Origin: Pseudosulfitobacter koreensis
GTDB lineage: Bacteria > Pseudomonadota > Alphaproteobacteria > Rhodobacterales > Rhodobacteraceae
DNA: 64,000 nucleotides
Direction: 5' to 3'
Assembly: GCF_024733015.1 (NCBI RefSeq)
Contig: NZ_JANKJG010000012.1
Span: 80,547 to 144,546, forward strand
In this document: positions 27,890-36,992 of the stretch, piece by piece
Position numbering within the stretch: the stretch's first letter is position 1
Layout of the letters: each line of letters begins with the position of its first letter
Program-made: the position numbers and the translations under genes
Notes under the pieces: model-generated
What the model was told of the DNA's origin: nothing
What the model saw: the letters and a program-made list of their open reading frames with translations, nothing else
The model's database searches: none

Positions 27890-29401
27890 ATGGCCAAGCC
27901 CAAGAAGACCCCACGCCCAAAGGCGGAAACGCCAAAGGGTTTCCGCGACTATTTCGGAGCAGAGGTGACCGCCCGCGCCGAGATGCTGCAAGCGATTGCC
28001 GGGGTCTATCATCGCTATGGCTTCGACGCGCTGGAAACCAGTGCTGTCGAGACGGTCGAGGCGCTGGGCAAGTTCCTGCCCGACGTGGACCGCCCCAACG
28101 CCGGGGTCTTCGCTTGGCAAGAGGACGGCGAGGGCGAGAAACCTGGCGACTGGCTGGCGCTGCGCTATGACATGACCGCGCCGCTGGCGCGGGTCTATGC
28201 GCAGCATCGCAACGATCTGCCCAATCCCTACCGCCGCTATGCTATGGGCCCCGTCTGGCGCAATGAAAAGCCGGGACCGGGACGGTTTCGCCAGTTCTAT
28301 CAATGCGATGCCGACACTGTGGGCAGCGCCAGCATGGGCGCCGACGCCGAGATCTGCGCGATGCTGGCCGACACGCTGGAGGAGGTCGGCATCCCGCGCG
28401 GCGACTACATCATTCGTGTCAACAACCGAAAAGTGCTGAACGGGGTGATGGAGGTGGCCGGTGTGCTGGATCCCGCCAACCCCGATGCGATGGAGGCCGA
28501 GCGCGGCATCGTGCTGCGCGCCATCGACAAGCTGGACCGCTTGGGCGTGGATGGCGTGCGTGCGCTGCTGGGCGTGGGACGCAAGGACGACAGCGGCGAC
28601 TTTACCGATGGTGCCGGGCTCAGCGATGCGCAGTCGGATGTCATCATGGGCTTCATGCAGGCCAAACGCGACAGCGGCGCCGCCACGGTGGCCCGCCTGC
28701 GCGAACTGGTGGCGGGATCGCAGACCGGCGAGGCGGGCGTGGACGAGCTGGAGGAGATCGCCGACTTGTTAGCGGCGGGCGGCTATGGCCCCGACCGGAT
28801 CGAGATCGACCCCTCCGTCGTGCGCGGCCTTGGCTATTATACCGGCCCTGTCTACGAGGCCGAACTGACCTTCGAGATTTTCGATGAGAAAGGCCGCAAG
28901 CGGCAGTTCGGGTCGGTCGCGGGTGGCGGGCGCTATGACGATCTGGTCAGGCGGTTTACCGGGCAGGAAGTGCCCGCCACGGGCGTGTCGATCGGCGTTG
29001 ATCGTTTGCTGGCCGCCCTGACCGCAAAGGGGCGCATGCAACAATCGGTGCAGGGCCCCGTGGTCGTCACCGTCATGGACCGCGCCCGCATGGCCGACTA
29101 CCAGGCGATGGTGGCCGAGCTGCGGCAGGCGGGCATTCGCGCCGAGGTCTATCTGGGCAATCCCAAGAACTTCGGCAACCAGTTGAAATACGCCGACAAG
29201 CGCGGCAGCCCCGTGGCCATCATCGAAGGCGGCGACGAGAAAGAACGCGGCGTCGTGCAGATCAAGGATCTGATCCTGGGGGCCAAGATCGCCGAGACCG
29301 CCACCCACGAGGAATGGAAGGACCGGCCCAGCCAGTTCGAAGTGCCCCGCGACCAGATGCTGGACAAGGTGCGTGAGATACTCGAAGGACAGGGCAAATG
29401 A
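27890..29401 (+). CDS. hisS: histidyl-tRNA synthetase
   Basis: 503-residue class II aminoacyl-tRNA synthetase. Motif 1 region [12 protein letters not shown], motif 2 [26 protein letters not shown], the histidine-specific [11 protein letters not shown], and motif 3 [15 protein letters not shown] are all visible. The anticodon-binding domain follows (about 390-490). ATG 27890 with GGAG is preferred to TTG 27878. The last codons overlap the hisZ start (ATGA), giving a hisS-hisZ-hisG operon typical of Rhodobacterales. Confidence 0.96.
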   Translation: MAKPKKTPRPKAETPKGFRDYFGAEVTARAEMLQAIAGVYHRYGFDALETSAVETVEALGKFLPDVDRPNAGVFAWQEDGEGEKPGDWLALRYDMTAPLARVYAQHRNDLPNPYRRYAMGPVWRNEKPGPGRFRQFYQCDADTVGSASMGADAEICAMLADTLEEVGIPRGDYIIRVNNRKVLNGVMEVAGVLDPANPDAMEAERGIVLRAIDKLDRLGVDGVRALLGVGRKDDSGDFTDGAGLSDAQSDVIMGFMQAKRDSGAATVARLRELVAGSQTGEAGVDELEEIADLLAAGGYGPDRIEIDPSVVRGLGYYTGPVYEAELTFEIFDEKGRKRQFGSVAGGGRYDDLVRRFTGQEVPATGVSIGVDRLLAALTAKGRMQQSVQGPVVVTVMDRARMADYQAMVAELRQAGIRAEVYLGNPKNFGNQLKYADKRGSPVAIIEGGDEKERGVVQIKDLILGAKIAETATHEEWKDRPSQFEVPRDQMLDKVREILEGQGK

Positions 29402-30480
29402 TCACCCGCGAAGGCCGTGCCAAGGCGGCAAAGCTGCGTGACCGGTTCGAGGCGGCAGGCGCTCAGGTGGTCGAGCCGCCGATGCTGCAAAGCGCCGAGC
29501 TGCTGCTGGACCTTTATGGCGAAGATATCCGCGCGCGGGCCTATGTGACCAGCGACGCGCTGCGCGGCGAACAGATGCTGCGCCCCGATTTCACCGTGCC
29601 CGTGGTGCAGATGCACATGGCGCATGGGGCGGACCCGGCGCGCTATACCTACGCGGGCGAGGTGTTTCGCCGCCAGGAGGAAGACCCCGACCGCGCCAGT
29701 GAATTCCTGCAGGTCGGCTTCGAGGTGTTCGACCGGACCGATCCTGCGGCGGCGGATGCCGAAGTGTTCGCGTTGATGGCCGAGGCGGTTGCGGGCCTGA
29801 ACCTGCGCGCGGCGACCGGCGACATCGGCATTCTGACGGCAGCGGTCAACGGACTGCGCACCAGCGAGGCACGCCGCGCCGCGCTGTTGCGCCACATCTG
29901 GCGGCCGCGCCGGTTCCGCGCCTTGCTGGACCGGTTTGCAGGGCGCGCGCCCGTGCCTGCCAGCCGCACGGCGCTGCTGGCCAACCCGCAGCCGCGTCTT
30001 GGGGCGGCGCCCCTGATCGGGGTGCGCACCGAGGCCGAGATCGAGGCGCGGATCAGCGCCCTGCATGCCGACGCCGCCGCCAAGCCGATCAGCGCGGCCG
30101 AGATGGAATTGCTCGACACGCTGATGGGCGTGCGCGAAACCGTGCCCTTTGCCTTGTCGCAACTGCGCGATCTGACCGTCGATATGCCGTCAATCTCGGG
30201 GGCCGTCGAAGGCTTGGCCGCGCGCGCCGACGCGTTGGTGGCGCGCGGTGTCGACGTGGACACGCTGGACTTCGAGGCAAGCTATGGGCGCACGTCGATG
30301 GAATATTACGACGGCTTCGTCTTTGGCTTTTATGCTGCGGGGCGCGCCGATCTGCCGGCGGTGGTCAGTGGCGGGCGCTATGACGCGCTGACGCGCAGGC
30401 TGGGCAAGGGCGCGGAAATTCCGGCGGTGGGCGCGGTGTTGCGCCCCGGCCTGTTGGCCGAACTGGAGGCAGGCGCATGA
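29398..30480 (+). CDS. hisZ: ATP phosphoribosyltransferase regulatory subunit HisZ
   Basis: 360-residue HisRS-like paralogue without tRNA charging. It keeps the class II fold ([58 protein letters not shown]). HisZ associates with short HisG to make the histidine-sensitive first enzyme of histidine biosynthesis. Start and stop each overlap neighbours by 4 nt. Confidence 0.94.
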   Translation: MITREGRAKAAKLRDRFEAAGAQVVEPPMLQSAELLLDLYGEDIRARAYVTSDALRGEQMLRPDFTVPVVQMHMAHGADPARYTYAGEVFRRQEEDPDRASEFLQVGFEVFDRTDPAAADAEVFALMAEAVAGLNLRAATGDIGILTAAVNGLRTSEARRAALLRHIWRPRRFRALLDRFAGRAPVPASRTALLANPQPRLGAAPLIGVRTEAEIEARISALHADAAAKPISAAEMELLDTLMGVRETVPFALSQLRDLTVDMPSISGAVEGLAARADALVARGVDVDTLDFEASYGRTSMEYYDGFVFGFYAAGRADLPAVVSGGRYDALTRRLGKGAEIPAVGAVLRPGLLAELEAGA

Positions 30481-31163
30481 TCAAGCTGGGTGTGCCGTCC
30501 AAGGGGCGGCTGATGGAAAAAACCTTTGACTGGTTCGCGACGCGCGACATCCGGCTGAGCCGCACAGGTTCGGATCGTGAATACGCCGGTGCCGTGACCG
30601 GCATCGACGGCGTGTCGCTGGTGCTGCTGAGTGCGGGGGAAATCCCGCGCGAACTTGCGGCGGGGCGCATCCATCTGGGCGTGACCGGCACCGATCTGGT
30701 GCAGGACAAGCTGCCGCTTTGGGAACAGCAGGTCGAGCCGCTGGAGGAAATGGGCTTTGGCGAGGCGGATCTGATCGTCGCCGTGCCGCAGGCCTGGGTC
30801 GATGTCGATACGCTGGACGATCTGGACGCGGCGGCGGCGGCATTTCGCGACACCCACGGATTCCGGCTGCGGATCGCGACAAAATATCACCGGCTGGTGC
30901 GCGAATTTCTGCGCGATGCGGGCGTGGCCGATTACGCCATCGTCGACAGCCAGGGCGCGACCGAAGGTACGGTCGCCAACGAGACCGCCGAGGCCATCGC
31001 CGACATCACATCAAGCGGCGAGACGCTGCGCGCGAACCACCTGAAAGTGTTGTCAGATGGGCTGATCCTGCGATCACAGGCGACGCTGTGGCGGTCGCGG
31101 GTCGCGGATGTTGCGGACGAGGACCGCGCCGCGATGACCGAGGTGCTTGCGCGCCTGGGCTGA
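30477..31163 (+). CDS. hisG: ATP phosphoribosyltransferase, short form
   Basis: 228-residue catalytic subunit lacking the C-terminal regulatory domain, consistent with the HisZ gene just upstream. LGVPSKGRLMEKT opens the protein; IHLGVTGTDLVQD and the PRPP-binding IVDSQGATEGTVANE are present. Catalyses condensation of ATP with PRPP. Confidence 0.95.
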   Translation: MIKLGVPSKGRLMEKTFDWFATRDIRLSRTGSDREYAGAVTGIDGVSLVLLSAGEIPRELAAGRIHLGVTGTDLVQDKLPLWEQQVEPLEEMGFGEADLIVAVPQAWVDVDTLDDLDAAAAAFRDTHGFRLRIATKYHRLVREFLRDAGVADYAIVDSQGATEGTVANETAEAIADITSSGETLRANHLKVLSDGLILRSQATLWRSRVADVADEDRAAMTEVLARLG

Positions 31164-31167
31164 TGTT

Positions 31168-31222
31168 CGGGGGGAGTGGCTGGGGCAGGAGCCTCCGGCG
31201 GGGTTATTTCTGGCCAAGAGAA
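31168..31222. repeat. REP-like element between hisG and the DUF1489 gene
   Basis: Contains GCCTCCGGCGGGG and the core TATTTCTGGCCAAGAGAA, matching the element inside xdhA (22248-22300) with one mismatch in the core. Located just after the hisG stop, it may fold and act as a transcript end. Confidence 0.6.
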
Positions 31223-31228
31223 TGGCAG

Positions 31229-31663
31229 TCAGAGCACGCCGATTTCCGCGAGGGCACGATTAAGCTCGACGGGCAGGGGCTCTTCCGCGACGCGGCCCTT
31301 GGGCAGGTCGGGGGGCGCGTCTGATGGCGTGAGGTAGCGCCAGCCCTGAAACGGGCGGCGCAGGCTGGTCTGGGTTCGGATCAGGTCGGGATCAAGCACG
31401 ATTGCGCAGCGGCGGATGCCGTCGCCGCCGGTGACTTCGTCCAGCCGCAGGATGCGCTGGCGGGCCTGGATGACGCCCTTGATCACCCAGTAGATCGAGC
31501 CCCCGTTCAGGATTTCATCTGCCCGCTTGGGAAACATGCGGGTGACGTGCCGGGGCTGCCCCTTGTCGGTCTGGGCGCGTTTGCTGGACTGCCAGGCGAG
31601 CAGATCATCTACATTTTCGGTGCCGACGCTGAGCTTGATCAGGTTTACACATGGTTTGTTCAC
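31229..31663 (-). CDS. DUF1489 family protein
   Basis: 144-residue protein of unknown function confined to alphaproteobacteria, recognised by its N-terminal VNLIKLSVGTENVDDLLAWQ, central TRMFPKRADEILNGGSIYWVIKG (broken here for length: TRMFPKRADEIL then GGSIYWVIKG) and RPFQGWRYL. The start is uncertain: GTG 31663 gives the family's usual N-terminus, while ATG 31699 adds 12 unmatched residues and has no ribosome site. It diverges from nrdJ. Confidence 0.8.
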   Translation of the reverse strand: MNKPCVNLIKLSVGTENVDDLLAWQSSKRAQTDKGQPRHVTRMFPKRADEILNGGSIYWVIKGVIQARQRILRLDEVTGGDGIRRCAIVLDPDLIRTQTSLRRPFQGWRYLTPSDAPPDLPKGRVAEEPLPVELNRALAEIGVL

Positions 31664-31775
31664 AGCTTTACCCACAGAATCATTTTCCCCACACCACATA
31701 AAGTAGTCGCTGCTGCACCGTCTTCAATGGGTTGTGATCTTGGGCCGGTTCGGGCATCTTGGATATCTTTCCACA
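31656..31775. promoter_or_regulatory. cluster of DnaA-box-like 9-mers upstream of nrdJ
   Basis: Four sites resemble TTATCCACA in the same orientation: TTGTTCACA (31656), TTACCCACA (31668, one mismatch), TTCCCCACA (31685) and CTTTCCACA (31767), the others with two mismatches. They lie 19-138 nt before the nrdJ start, an arrangement recalling DnaA control of ribonucleotide reductase in other bacteria. A weak NrdR-box-like stretch (31691-31706) overlaps the cluster. Binding is not demonstrated. Confidence 0.4.
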
Positions 31776-31793
31776 AGCCAGAGAATCGACGCC

Positions 31794-34088
31794 ATGACAC
31801 GCTTTGCCGCCCCGATAGCCGAACAGATTTGGGATATGAAATACCGGTTCAAGGCGGCCGATGGCACGCCGAGGGACGTGACGGTCGAAGACACCTGGCG
31901 CCGCATCGCGCGTGACCTCGCGCAGGTCGAGAAAGACCCGGCCACATGGGAAGAGAATTTCTATGGCGCGCTGGAGGATTTCCAGTACCTGCCCGCAGGC
32001 AGGATCACCGCAGGAGCAGGCACCGCGCGCAAGGTGACGTTGTTCAACTGCTTTGTCATGGGCACCGTACCCGACAGCATGGGCGGCATTTTCGACATGC
32101 TGAAAGAGGCCGCGCTTACCATGCAGCAGGGCGGCGGCATCGGCTATGATTTCAGCACCATCCGCCCCAAGGGCGCAGATGTGCACGGCGTGGCGGCGGA
32201 TGCATCCGGTCCTTTGTCTTTCATGGACGTCTGGGACGCGATGTGCCGCACCATTATGTCAGCGGGCAGCCGACGCGGTGCGATGATGGCCACAATGCGC
32301 TGCGATCATCCAGACATTGGCGATTTCATCACCGCCAAATCCGACGCGGCGCGCCTGCGCATGTTTAACGTCAGCGTGCTGATCACCGATGCGTTCATGG
32401 AGGCCGTGAAGGCCGACGCCTCGTGGGATCTTGTGTTCGACGGCAAGGTTTACCAGACCGTGCAGGCGCTGGACCTGTGGAACCAGATCATGCAGGCGAC
32501 CTATGATTACGCCGAACCCGGTGTGATCTTTATCGACAGGATCAATGCGGCCAACAACCTGAGTTACTGCGAGACCATTGCGGCCACCAACCCCTGCGGC
32601 GAGCAGCCTCTGCCGCCCTATGGTGCGTGCCTGCTGGGCTCGATCAACATGGCGCGGCTGGTGGCTGATCCGTTCGGCGCTGGTGCCGGTCTGGACGAGG
32701 ACAAGATGACCCGTCTGGTCGCCACCGCCATCCGCATGATGGACAATGTGGTCGACACGTCTAAATTCCCACTGCCCGAACAGGAGCGCGAAGCGCAGCA
32801 GAAACGCCGCATTGGTCTGGGTGTGACCGGTCTGGCCGATGCGCTGCTGATGGTCGGCCTGCGCTATGGTTCGGACGAGGCGGCGGCCCAGACCGAAGCC
32901 TGGCTGAAGGCGATTGCGCGCGCGTCCTATCTGGCGTCGGTCGAACTGGCCAAGGAAAAGGGCGCCTTCCCGCTGTTCGATGCCGATGCCTATCTGGCGT
33001 CGGGCAACATGATGAACATGGATGACGACGTGCGCGAGGCGATCCGCACCCACGGCATCCGCAACGCGCTTTTGACGTCGATTGCGCCCACCGGGACCAT
33101 CTCGCTCTATGCCGGGAACGTCAGTTCGGGGATCGAGCCGGTCTTTGCCTATGCCTACACCCGCAAGGTGCTGCAAAAGGATGGATCGCGGACAGAGGAA
33201 GAGGTTGTGGACTATGCCGTGCAGATGTGGCGCGACTTGAAGGGCGATGCCGAACTACCTGACTATTTCGTCAATGCCCAGACGCTGGCGCCTGCCGATC
33301 ACGTCAAGATGCAGGCTGCGGCGCAGAAGTGGATCGACAGTTCGATCTCCAAGACGATCAATTGCCCAGCAGACATAAGCTTTGACGCGTTCAAGAACGT
33401 CTACATGCAGGCCTGGGATACGGGCTGCAAAGGGTGCACCACGTACCGGCCCAACGACGTGACCGGGAGCGTGCTGAGCGTGTCGGAAGACAAGCAGGCG
33501 GCACCCGAGGTTATTGCAAACTCAGACGCCGAGCCGATGCAGCCGCATGGCGACGTCATCTATATGGCCGATCCGCTGGACCGTCCTGAAACGCTGGAGG
33601 GCAACACTTACAAGGTCAAATGGCCCGACAGCGAACACGCGATCTATATCACCATCAACGACGTGGTGATCGGTGGCCGCCGCCGTCCGTTCGAGGTGTT
33701 CATCAACTCCAAGAACATGGAGCATTTCGCCTGGACCGTCGCACTGACGCGGATGATCTCGGCCGTGTTCCGGCGCGGGGGGGATGTGTCTTTCGTGGTG
33801 GAAGAGCTGAAAGCGGTCTTTGACCCGCGTGGCGGGGCCTGGATGCAGGGGAAATACATTCCTTCCATACTCGCGGCGATCGGCGGCGTGATCGAGCAGC
33901 ACATGGTCGTCACCGGCTTCATCGCGGGCGAGGGGCTGGGGCTGAAATCCGACCCCACGGCGCAGGTCGTCGGTCTGGACAACGCAGCCCCACGCGGCAA
34001 GGCGTGTTCGTCATGTGGCAGCTACGAATTGCGGATGGTCGAGGGCTGCATGACCTGCGCGTCGTGTGGATATAGCAAGTGCGGGTGA
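31794..34088 (+). CDS. nrdJ: adenosylcobalamin-dependent (class II) ribonucleoside-diphosphate reductase
   Basis: 764-residue enzyme that makes deoxyribonucleotides with a B12-generated thiyl radical, with or without oxygen. Active-site regions: FNCFVMGTVPDSMGG (redox Cys), GGGIGYDFSTIRP, NPCGEQPLPPYGACLLG (radical Cys) and APTGTISLYAGNVSSGIEP. A TSCPD domain occupies about residues 600-720, and a C-terminal Cys-rich tail (CSSCGSYE...CMTCASCGYSKCG) serves as redox relay or zinc ribbon. ATG 31794 gives the normal start. The DnaA-box-like cluster and divergent DUF1489 gene lie upstream; a terminator follows at 34219. Confidence 0.95.
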   Translation: MTRFAAPIAEQIWDMKYRFKAADGTPRDVTVEDTWRRIARDLAQVEKDPATWEENFYGALEDFQYLPAGRITAGAGTARKVTLFNCFVMGTVPDSMGGIFDMLKEAALTMQQGGGIGYDFSTIRPKGADVHGVAADASGPLSFMDVWDAMCRTIMSAGSRRGAMMATMRCDHPDIGDFITAKSDAARLRMFNVSVLITDAFMEAVKADASWDLVFDGKVYQTVQALDLWNQIMQATYDYAEPGVIFIDRINAANNLSYCETIAATNPCGEQPLPPYGACLLGSINMARLVADPFGAGAGLDEDKMTRLVATAIRMMDNVVDTSKFPLPEQEREAQQKRRIGLGVTGLADALLMVGLRYGSDEAAAQTEAWLKAIARASYLASVELAKEKGAFPLFDADAYLASGNMMNMDDDVREAIRTHGIRNALLTSIAPTGTISLYAGNVSSGIEPVFAYAYTRKVLQKDGSRTEEEVVDYAVQMWRDLKGDAELPDYFVNAQTLAPADHVKMQAAAQKWIDSSISKTINCPADISFDAFKNVYMQAWDTGCKGCTTYRPNDVTGSVLSVSEDKQAAPEVIANSDAEPMQPHGDVIYMADPLDRPETLEGNTYKVKWPDSEHAIYITINDVVIGGRRRPFEVFINSKNMEHFAWTVALTRMISAVFRRGGDVSFVVEELKAVFDPRGGAWMQGKYIPSILAAIGGVIEQHMVVTGFIAGEGLGLKSDPTAQVVGLDNAAPRGKACSSCGSYELRMVEGCMTCASCGYSKCG

Positions 34089-34218
34089 GGAGGATGTTTC
34101 AACTCCTGTTGTGACTGTTATGGGGGGCAATTGAGAGCCATTTGGCCCAAAAAAACGACCTTTGGGTGGGGCTTAAGTGACCACTGATAGCTAAGCCATT
34201 GAAATTGTTAAAACTGAG

Positions 34219-34246
34219 AAATGCCGATCCGAGAGGGTCGGCATTT
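34219..34246 (+). terminator. Rho-independent terminator after nrdJ
   Basis: A 12-bp stem with GAGA loop (left arm AAATGCCGATCC) is followed by TTTTCGTTT. It lies 130 nt after the nrdJ stop and just before the AAA+ gene module, marking the boundary between housekeeping and accessory DNA. Confidence 0.8.
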
Positions 34247-34409
34247 TCGTTTCAGGGCTGAACTCCCGGCGCTGAGGTTGACCGACCCCGCAAAATGTTC
34301 TCATTACGTTCTCAAGGATCCGGATCCTCGTACTGAAACCCTTGGCAGCCCCACGCTGCCAAATGCTGGCCGCCAAAAGATGGGCAGGCCGGTTCAGAGA
34401 GGACACCAT

Positions 34410-35459
34410 ATGCCCCGTATTCAATTTGCCGACGTCAGTTTCCCGGATCACAACATCCCGTCAGCCCACGACATCGAAGTTCGTCTAAGGAAATTCCTGG
34501 ATCGTTTCAGAGAAAAAATCGGGAGCCCAAAATTTGACTACGCGCTGTCCGAAGCCGACCGGCTAAAAGTACGGCGAAGGGCGGCAGCATATCTCAGCGC
34601 AGTTTCACGCCGATCAGGCATGGACCATCTTGACCCGAAGGAGCGTGCGCGACTCGAGGTGTTCCGCAATGGCGCACAGATACAACCAGTGGAGACCGAG
34701 CACCACGCCGACGAAATCGCCAGTTGTCTCCACACGGAGATGCCGTGGATGGCTCCTGCAACAGAGCGTCTTTGGCACGACATGCGGGCCTCGGTCCGCA
34801 ATGGTGATCCTGCGCCCCTTGTCCGGCCAATGCTTCTCGTCGGTCCGCCCGGGATCGGTAAAAGCTACTGGTCTCGCCTACTGGGCGCGCAGCTCTCCGT
34901 GCCGACGACAATCATAGAGGCCACGAGTGAACCCGCTGCATTTGCGGTTACGGGGTCTCAAAAGGGATGGGGATCAGCGGGCCCGGGAAAGGTTCTGGAG
35001 GGGATCATGGCGTCTCAGATTGCGAATCCTGTGATCGTGGTCGACGAGATCGAGAAAGCAGGGGATGTCCAGTCCGCGGGCGGTCAGCGGTATTCTCTGA
35101 CTGAGGGTTTGCTGCCCTTCCTTGAGAGGTCCACGGCGCGTCGCTGGTCATGCCCTTACTTCCGTATTGTTTTCGACATGTCCTGGATCACATGGATTCT
35201 TACAGCAAACAGCGTGAACGGTCTGCCAGCCCCGTTCCTGAGCCGATGCCCTCCCACCGAACTGCGCGCCCTGACGCAAGAACACCTGATTGGCTTTGCG
35301 GAACGGGAAGGGTTGCGACGTGACCTTCCCCCAGATGCCGTTGATGCCGTCAAGGACGTCATCATGGCAATCAAGAAGCCGCACAACGTCAGCCTGAGAT
35401 CGGTCGTTCGAATGCTCGATGCCGTGGATCAGTTGATGAACCGGCCCGCCTTGCATTGA
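34410..35459 (+). CDS. AAA+ ATPase (Lon/ClpX-like core) of an accessory module
   Basis: 349-residue single-domain AAA+ protein. A helical N-terminal region (1-130) precedes Walker A GPPGIGKS (145-152), Walker B VIVVDEIEKA (208-217, D212/E213), sensor 1 in WILTANSVNGL and an arginine-finger-like LSRCPPTEL; a small C-terminal lid follows. The GPPGIGKS/DEIEKA pair is closest to Lon/ClpX-type unfoldase motors, but no protease, zinc-finger or substrate domain is present. AGAGAGGA sets the start at 34410. It is followed by a DUF6634-like gene and a PPP phosphatase. Base composition is lower in G+C than the housekeeping genes to its left, consistent with acquisition. Confidence 0.8.
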   Translation: MPRIQFADVSFPDHNIPSAHDIEVRLRKFLDRFREKIGSPKFDYALSEADRLKVRRRAAAYLSAVSRRSGMDHLDPKERARLEVFRNGAQIQPVETEHHADEIASCLHTEMPWMAPATERLWHDMRASVRNGDPAPLVRPMLLVGPPGIGKSYWSRLLGAQLSVPTTIIEATSEPAAFAVTGSQKGWGSAGPGKVLEGIMASQIANPVIVVDEIEKAGDVQSAGGQRYSLTEGLLPFLERSTARRWSCPYFRIVFDMSWITWILTANSVNGLPAPFLSRCPPTELRALTQEHLIGFAEREGLRRDLPPDAVDAVKDVIMAIKKPHNVSLRSVVRMLDAVDQLMNRPALH

Positions 35460-35550
35460 GCAGATGTCGGCTGGGCCGAGGGGCATCTCGTCCCGCCGGT
35501 CTCTCTGTCTGTCCTTCAACCTCACCATCAACTTTACTTTGGAGTTCCCC

Positions 35551-35994
35551 ATGACCAATAAAGCCTTTTGGGCCCAGAAACTGCGTTCCGCCATCAAAGC
35601 TGCCGACAGTGGCCCTTCCGAAAACGACCTCGCCGGCGCACCAATCCTGAACTACTGGCGTCCCCATGTAACCCGTCATGGTGCCCCAATCTTGTGGGGG
35701 ATGGCTTCGGGGCATCCGAGACTGGCTGAGGGCTGGATCACGACCTCACAGCTTGTCGCAATTGACGTCGACCGAGCTTGGGCGCGTACGGCGTCACGGT
35801 GGTATGTTCTGGCTCAACCCTTCTCTGCCTATGAGGCGAAGATCGCCAAGGGCCTCGGGATGGAGGAAGCCCCTTCGGGATTTGTACAGGTCGACTTGCC
35901 AGGGTATCGGCCACTTGATGACGTGTCGCTGCTTGGTCAACTTTTGATGGCTTGGCGGGACCGTATCCGGCAGGACGACACGGGAGGGGACTGA
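35551..35994 (+). CDS. DUF6634-like protein
   Basis: 147-residue soluble protein with no known function. The layout ILNYWRPHVTRHGAPILWG, then GHPRLAEGWITTSQLVAIDVD and ARTASRWYVLAQP, resembles DUF6634, a Rhodobacterales family I recall next to AAA ATPases; the family assignment is from memory. TTTGGAG precedes the ATG. It sits 91 nt after the AAA+ gene and runs almost into the phosphatase gene. Confidence 0.65.
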   Translation: MTNKAFWAQKLRSAIKAADSGPSENDLAGAPILNYWRPHVTRHGAPILWGMASGHPRLAEGWITTSQLVAIDVDRAWARTASRWYVLAQPFSAYEAKIAKGLGMEEAPSGFVQVDLPGYRPLDDVSLLGQLLMAWRDRIRQDDTGGD

Positions 35995-36002
35995 AATGTT
36001 CA

Positions 36003-36992
36003 ATGAAAAGACCGCAGTTTGGGTTCGAGAAGGAGACCTGGTTCCGCCTACGGTTGACATCGCCCGGGGTCGCTACGAAGCTTCAACCAGAACGGACAAT
36101 CAACATGCCCGATGGACTGAAAACCTTCAATTCCTTCTACTTGCCTTGGCGAGACCTTCCCGGGTCTCTTCCAGAAGACATCGATATCTTCGCAATTGGG
36201 GATGTTCACGGGCAGGCTGAGCTACTTGTGCAGGTACTCGGAGAAATCAAGAATACCCCACGCGAAGCGCCTAAACGGCATCTTGCCTTTTTGGGCGACC
36301 TCATAGATCGGGGACCTGCATCCATCCGCGCTGTTGATCTCGCCATGAATGCCGGTTGGCTTGCAGATGTTGACGATCTGCATGTCCTACCCGGTAATCA
36401 TGATCTTGTTTTGATGCTGGCGCTCGAAGGTCCAAGATATCTCGACTTCTGGGGAAGGCTCGGCGGTGACAAAGTCATGGCCGAGCTTGGTCTGTCGGCA
36501 GAAACGCACAGCTGGGACGAGATAGCGGCAAAGCTGAAAGATAATCTGCACCCTGAATATCTGAGAGCAATGGCTTCGGGGCCGACACATCTCTATCTTG
36601 GCGACCTCCTGTTAGTGCATGCAGGTATACACCCATTTCAGAACCGCACAGCTTTTCTAGGGCTGTCCCGTCGCTTCATTAAAATGGAAGATCACTGGGC
36701 GAATATCCGTCAAACGTTTTTGACCCACCGCGGCGGGTGGGACGCCAACGATCCTGATCCGGAGCGGCGCGCACAAAAGCCGACCGTCGTCGTGCATGGC
36801 CACACGCCAGCGGTGCGCCAGGACCTTGTTGATGCCGGGGATTTGGATATCTGTGACGGCGTTGATGACTATCGAACGGTCGCCCTCGATATCGGTGCCG
36901 CGTACAGACCTCAATTGGCCTTTGCACATTTTAGGACGCGTGCAGGCCAAGCGGAGGTTCAGATCCGTGCGGTGAGTAAGCCAGTAGTTTGA
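36003..36992 (+). CDS. PPP-family metallophosphoesterase
   Basis: About 329 residues with the complete PPP (Ser/Thr phosphatase / ApaH-PrpE) metal-binding set: GDVHGQ (near residue 66), GDLIDRG, GNHD, VHAGI and HGHTP. It should hydrolyse phosphoesters or dinucleoside polyphosphates with two bound metals. Start is uncertain: ATG 36003 follows GGGAGGGGA by 13 nt; ATG 36105 would start just before the conserved core; ATG 35996 opens a different frame. It ends at the break of a methyltransferase pseudogene. With the AAA+ and DUF6634-like genes it makes a three-gene plus-strand module. Confidence 0.82.
   Translation: MKRPQFGFEKETWFRLRLTSPGVATKLQPERTINMPDGLKTFNSFYLPWRDLPGSLPEDIDIFAIGDVHGQAELLVQVLGEIKNTPREAPKRHLAFLGDLIDRGPASIRAVDLAMNAGWLADVDDLHVLPGNHDLVLMLALEGPRYLDFWGRLGGDKVMAELGLSAETHSWDEIAAKLKDNLHPEYLRAMASGPTHLYLGDLLLVHAGIHPFQNRTAFLGLSRRFIKMEDHWANIRQTFLTHRGGWDANDPDPERRAQKPTVVVHGHTPAVRQDLVDAGDLDICDGVDDYRTVALDIGAAYRPQLAFAHFRTRAGQAEVQIRAVSKPVV

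Noticed and set aside
31691..31706. NrdR box before nrdJ
   Set aside because: Only about 11 of 16 positions agree and there is no second box at the usual spacing; kept as a note only.
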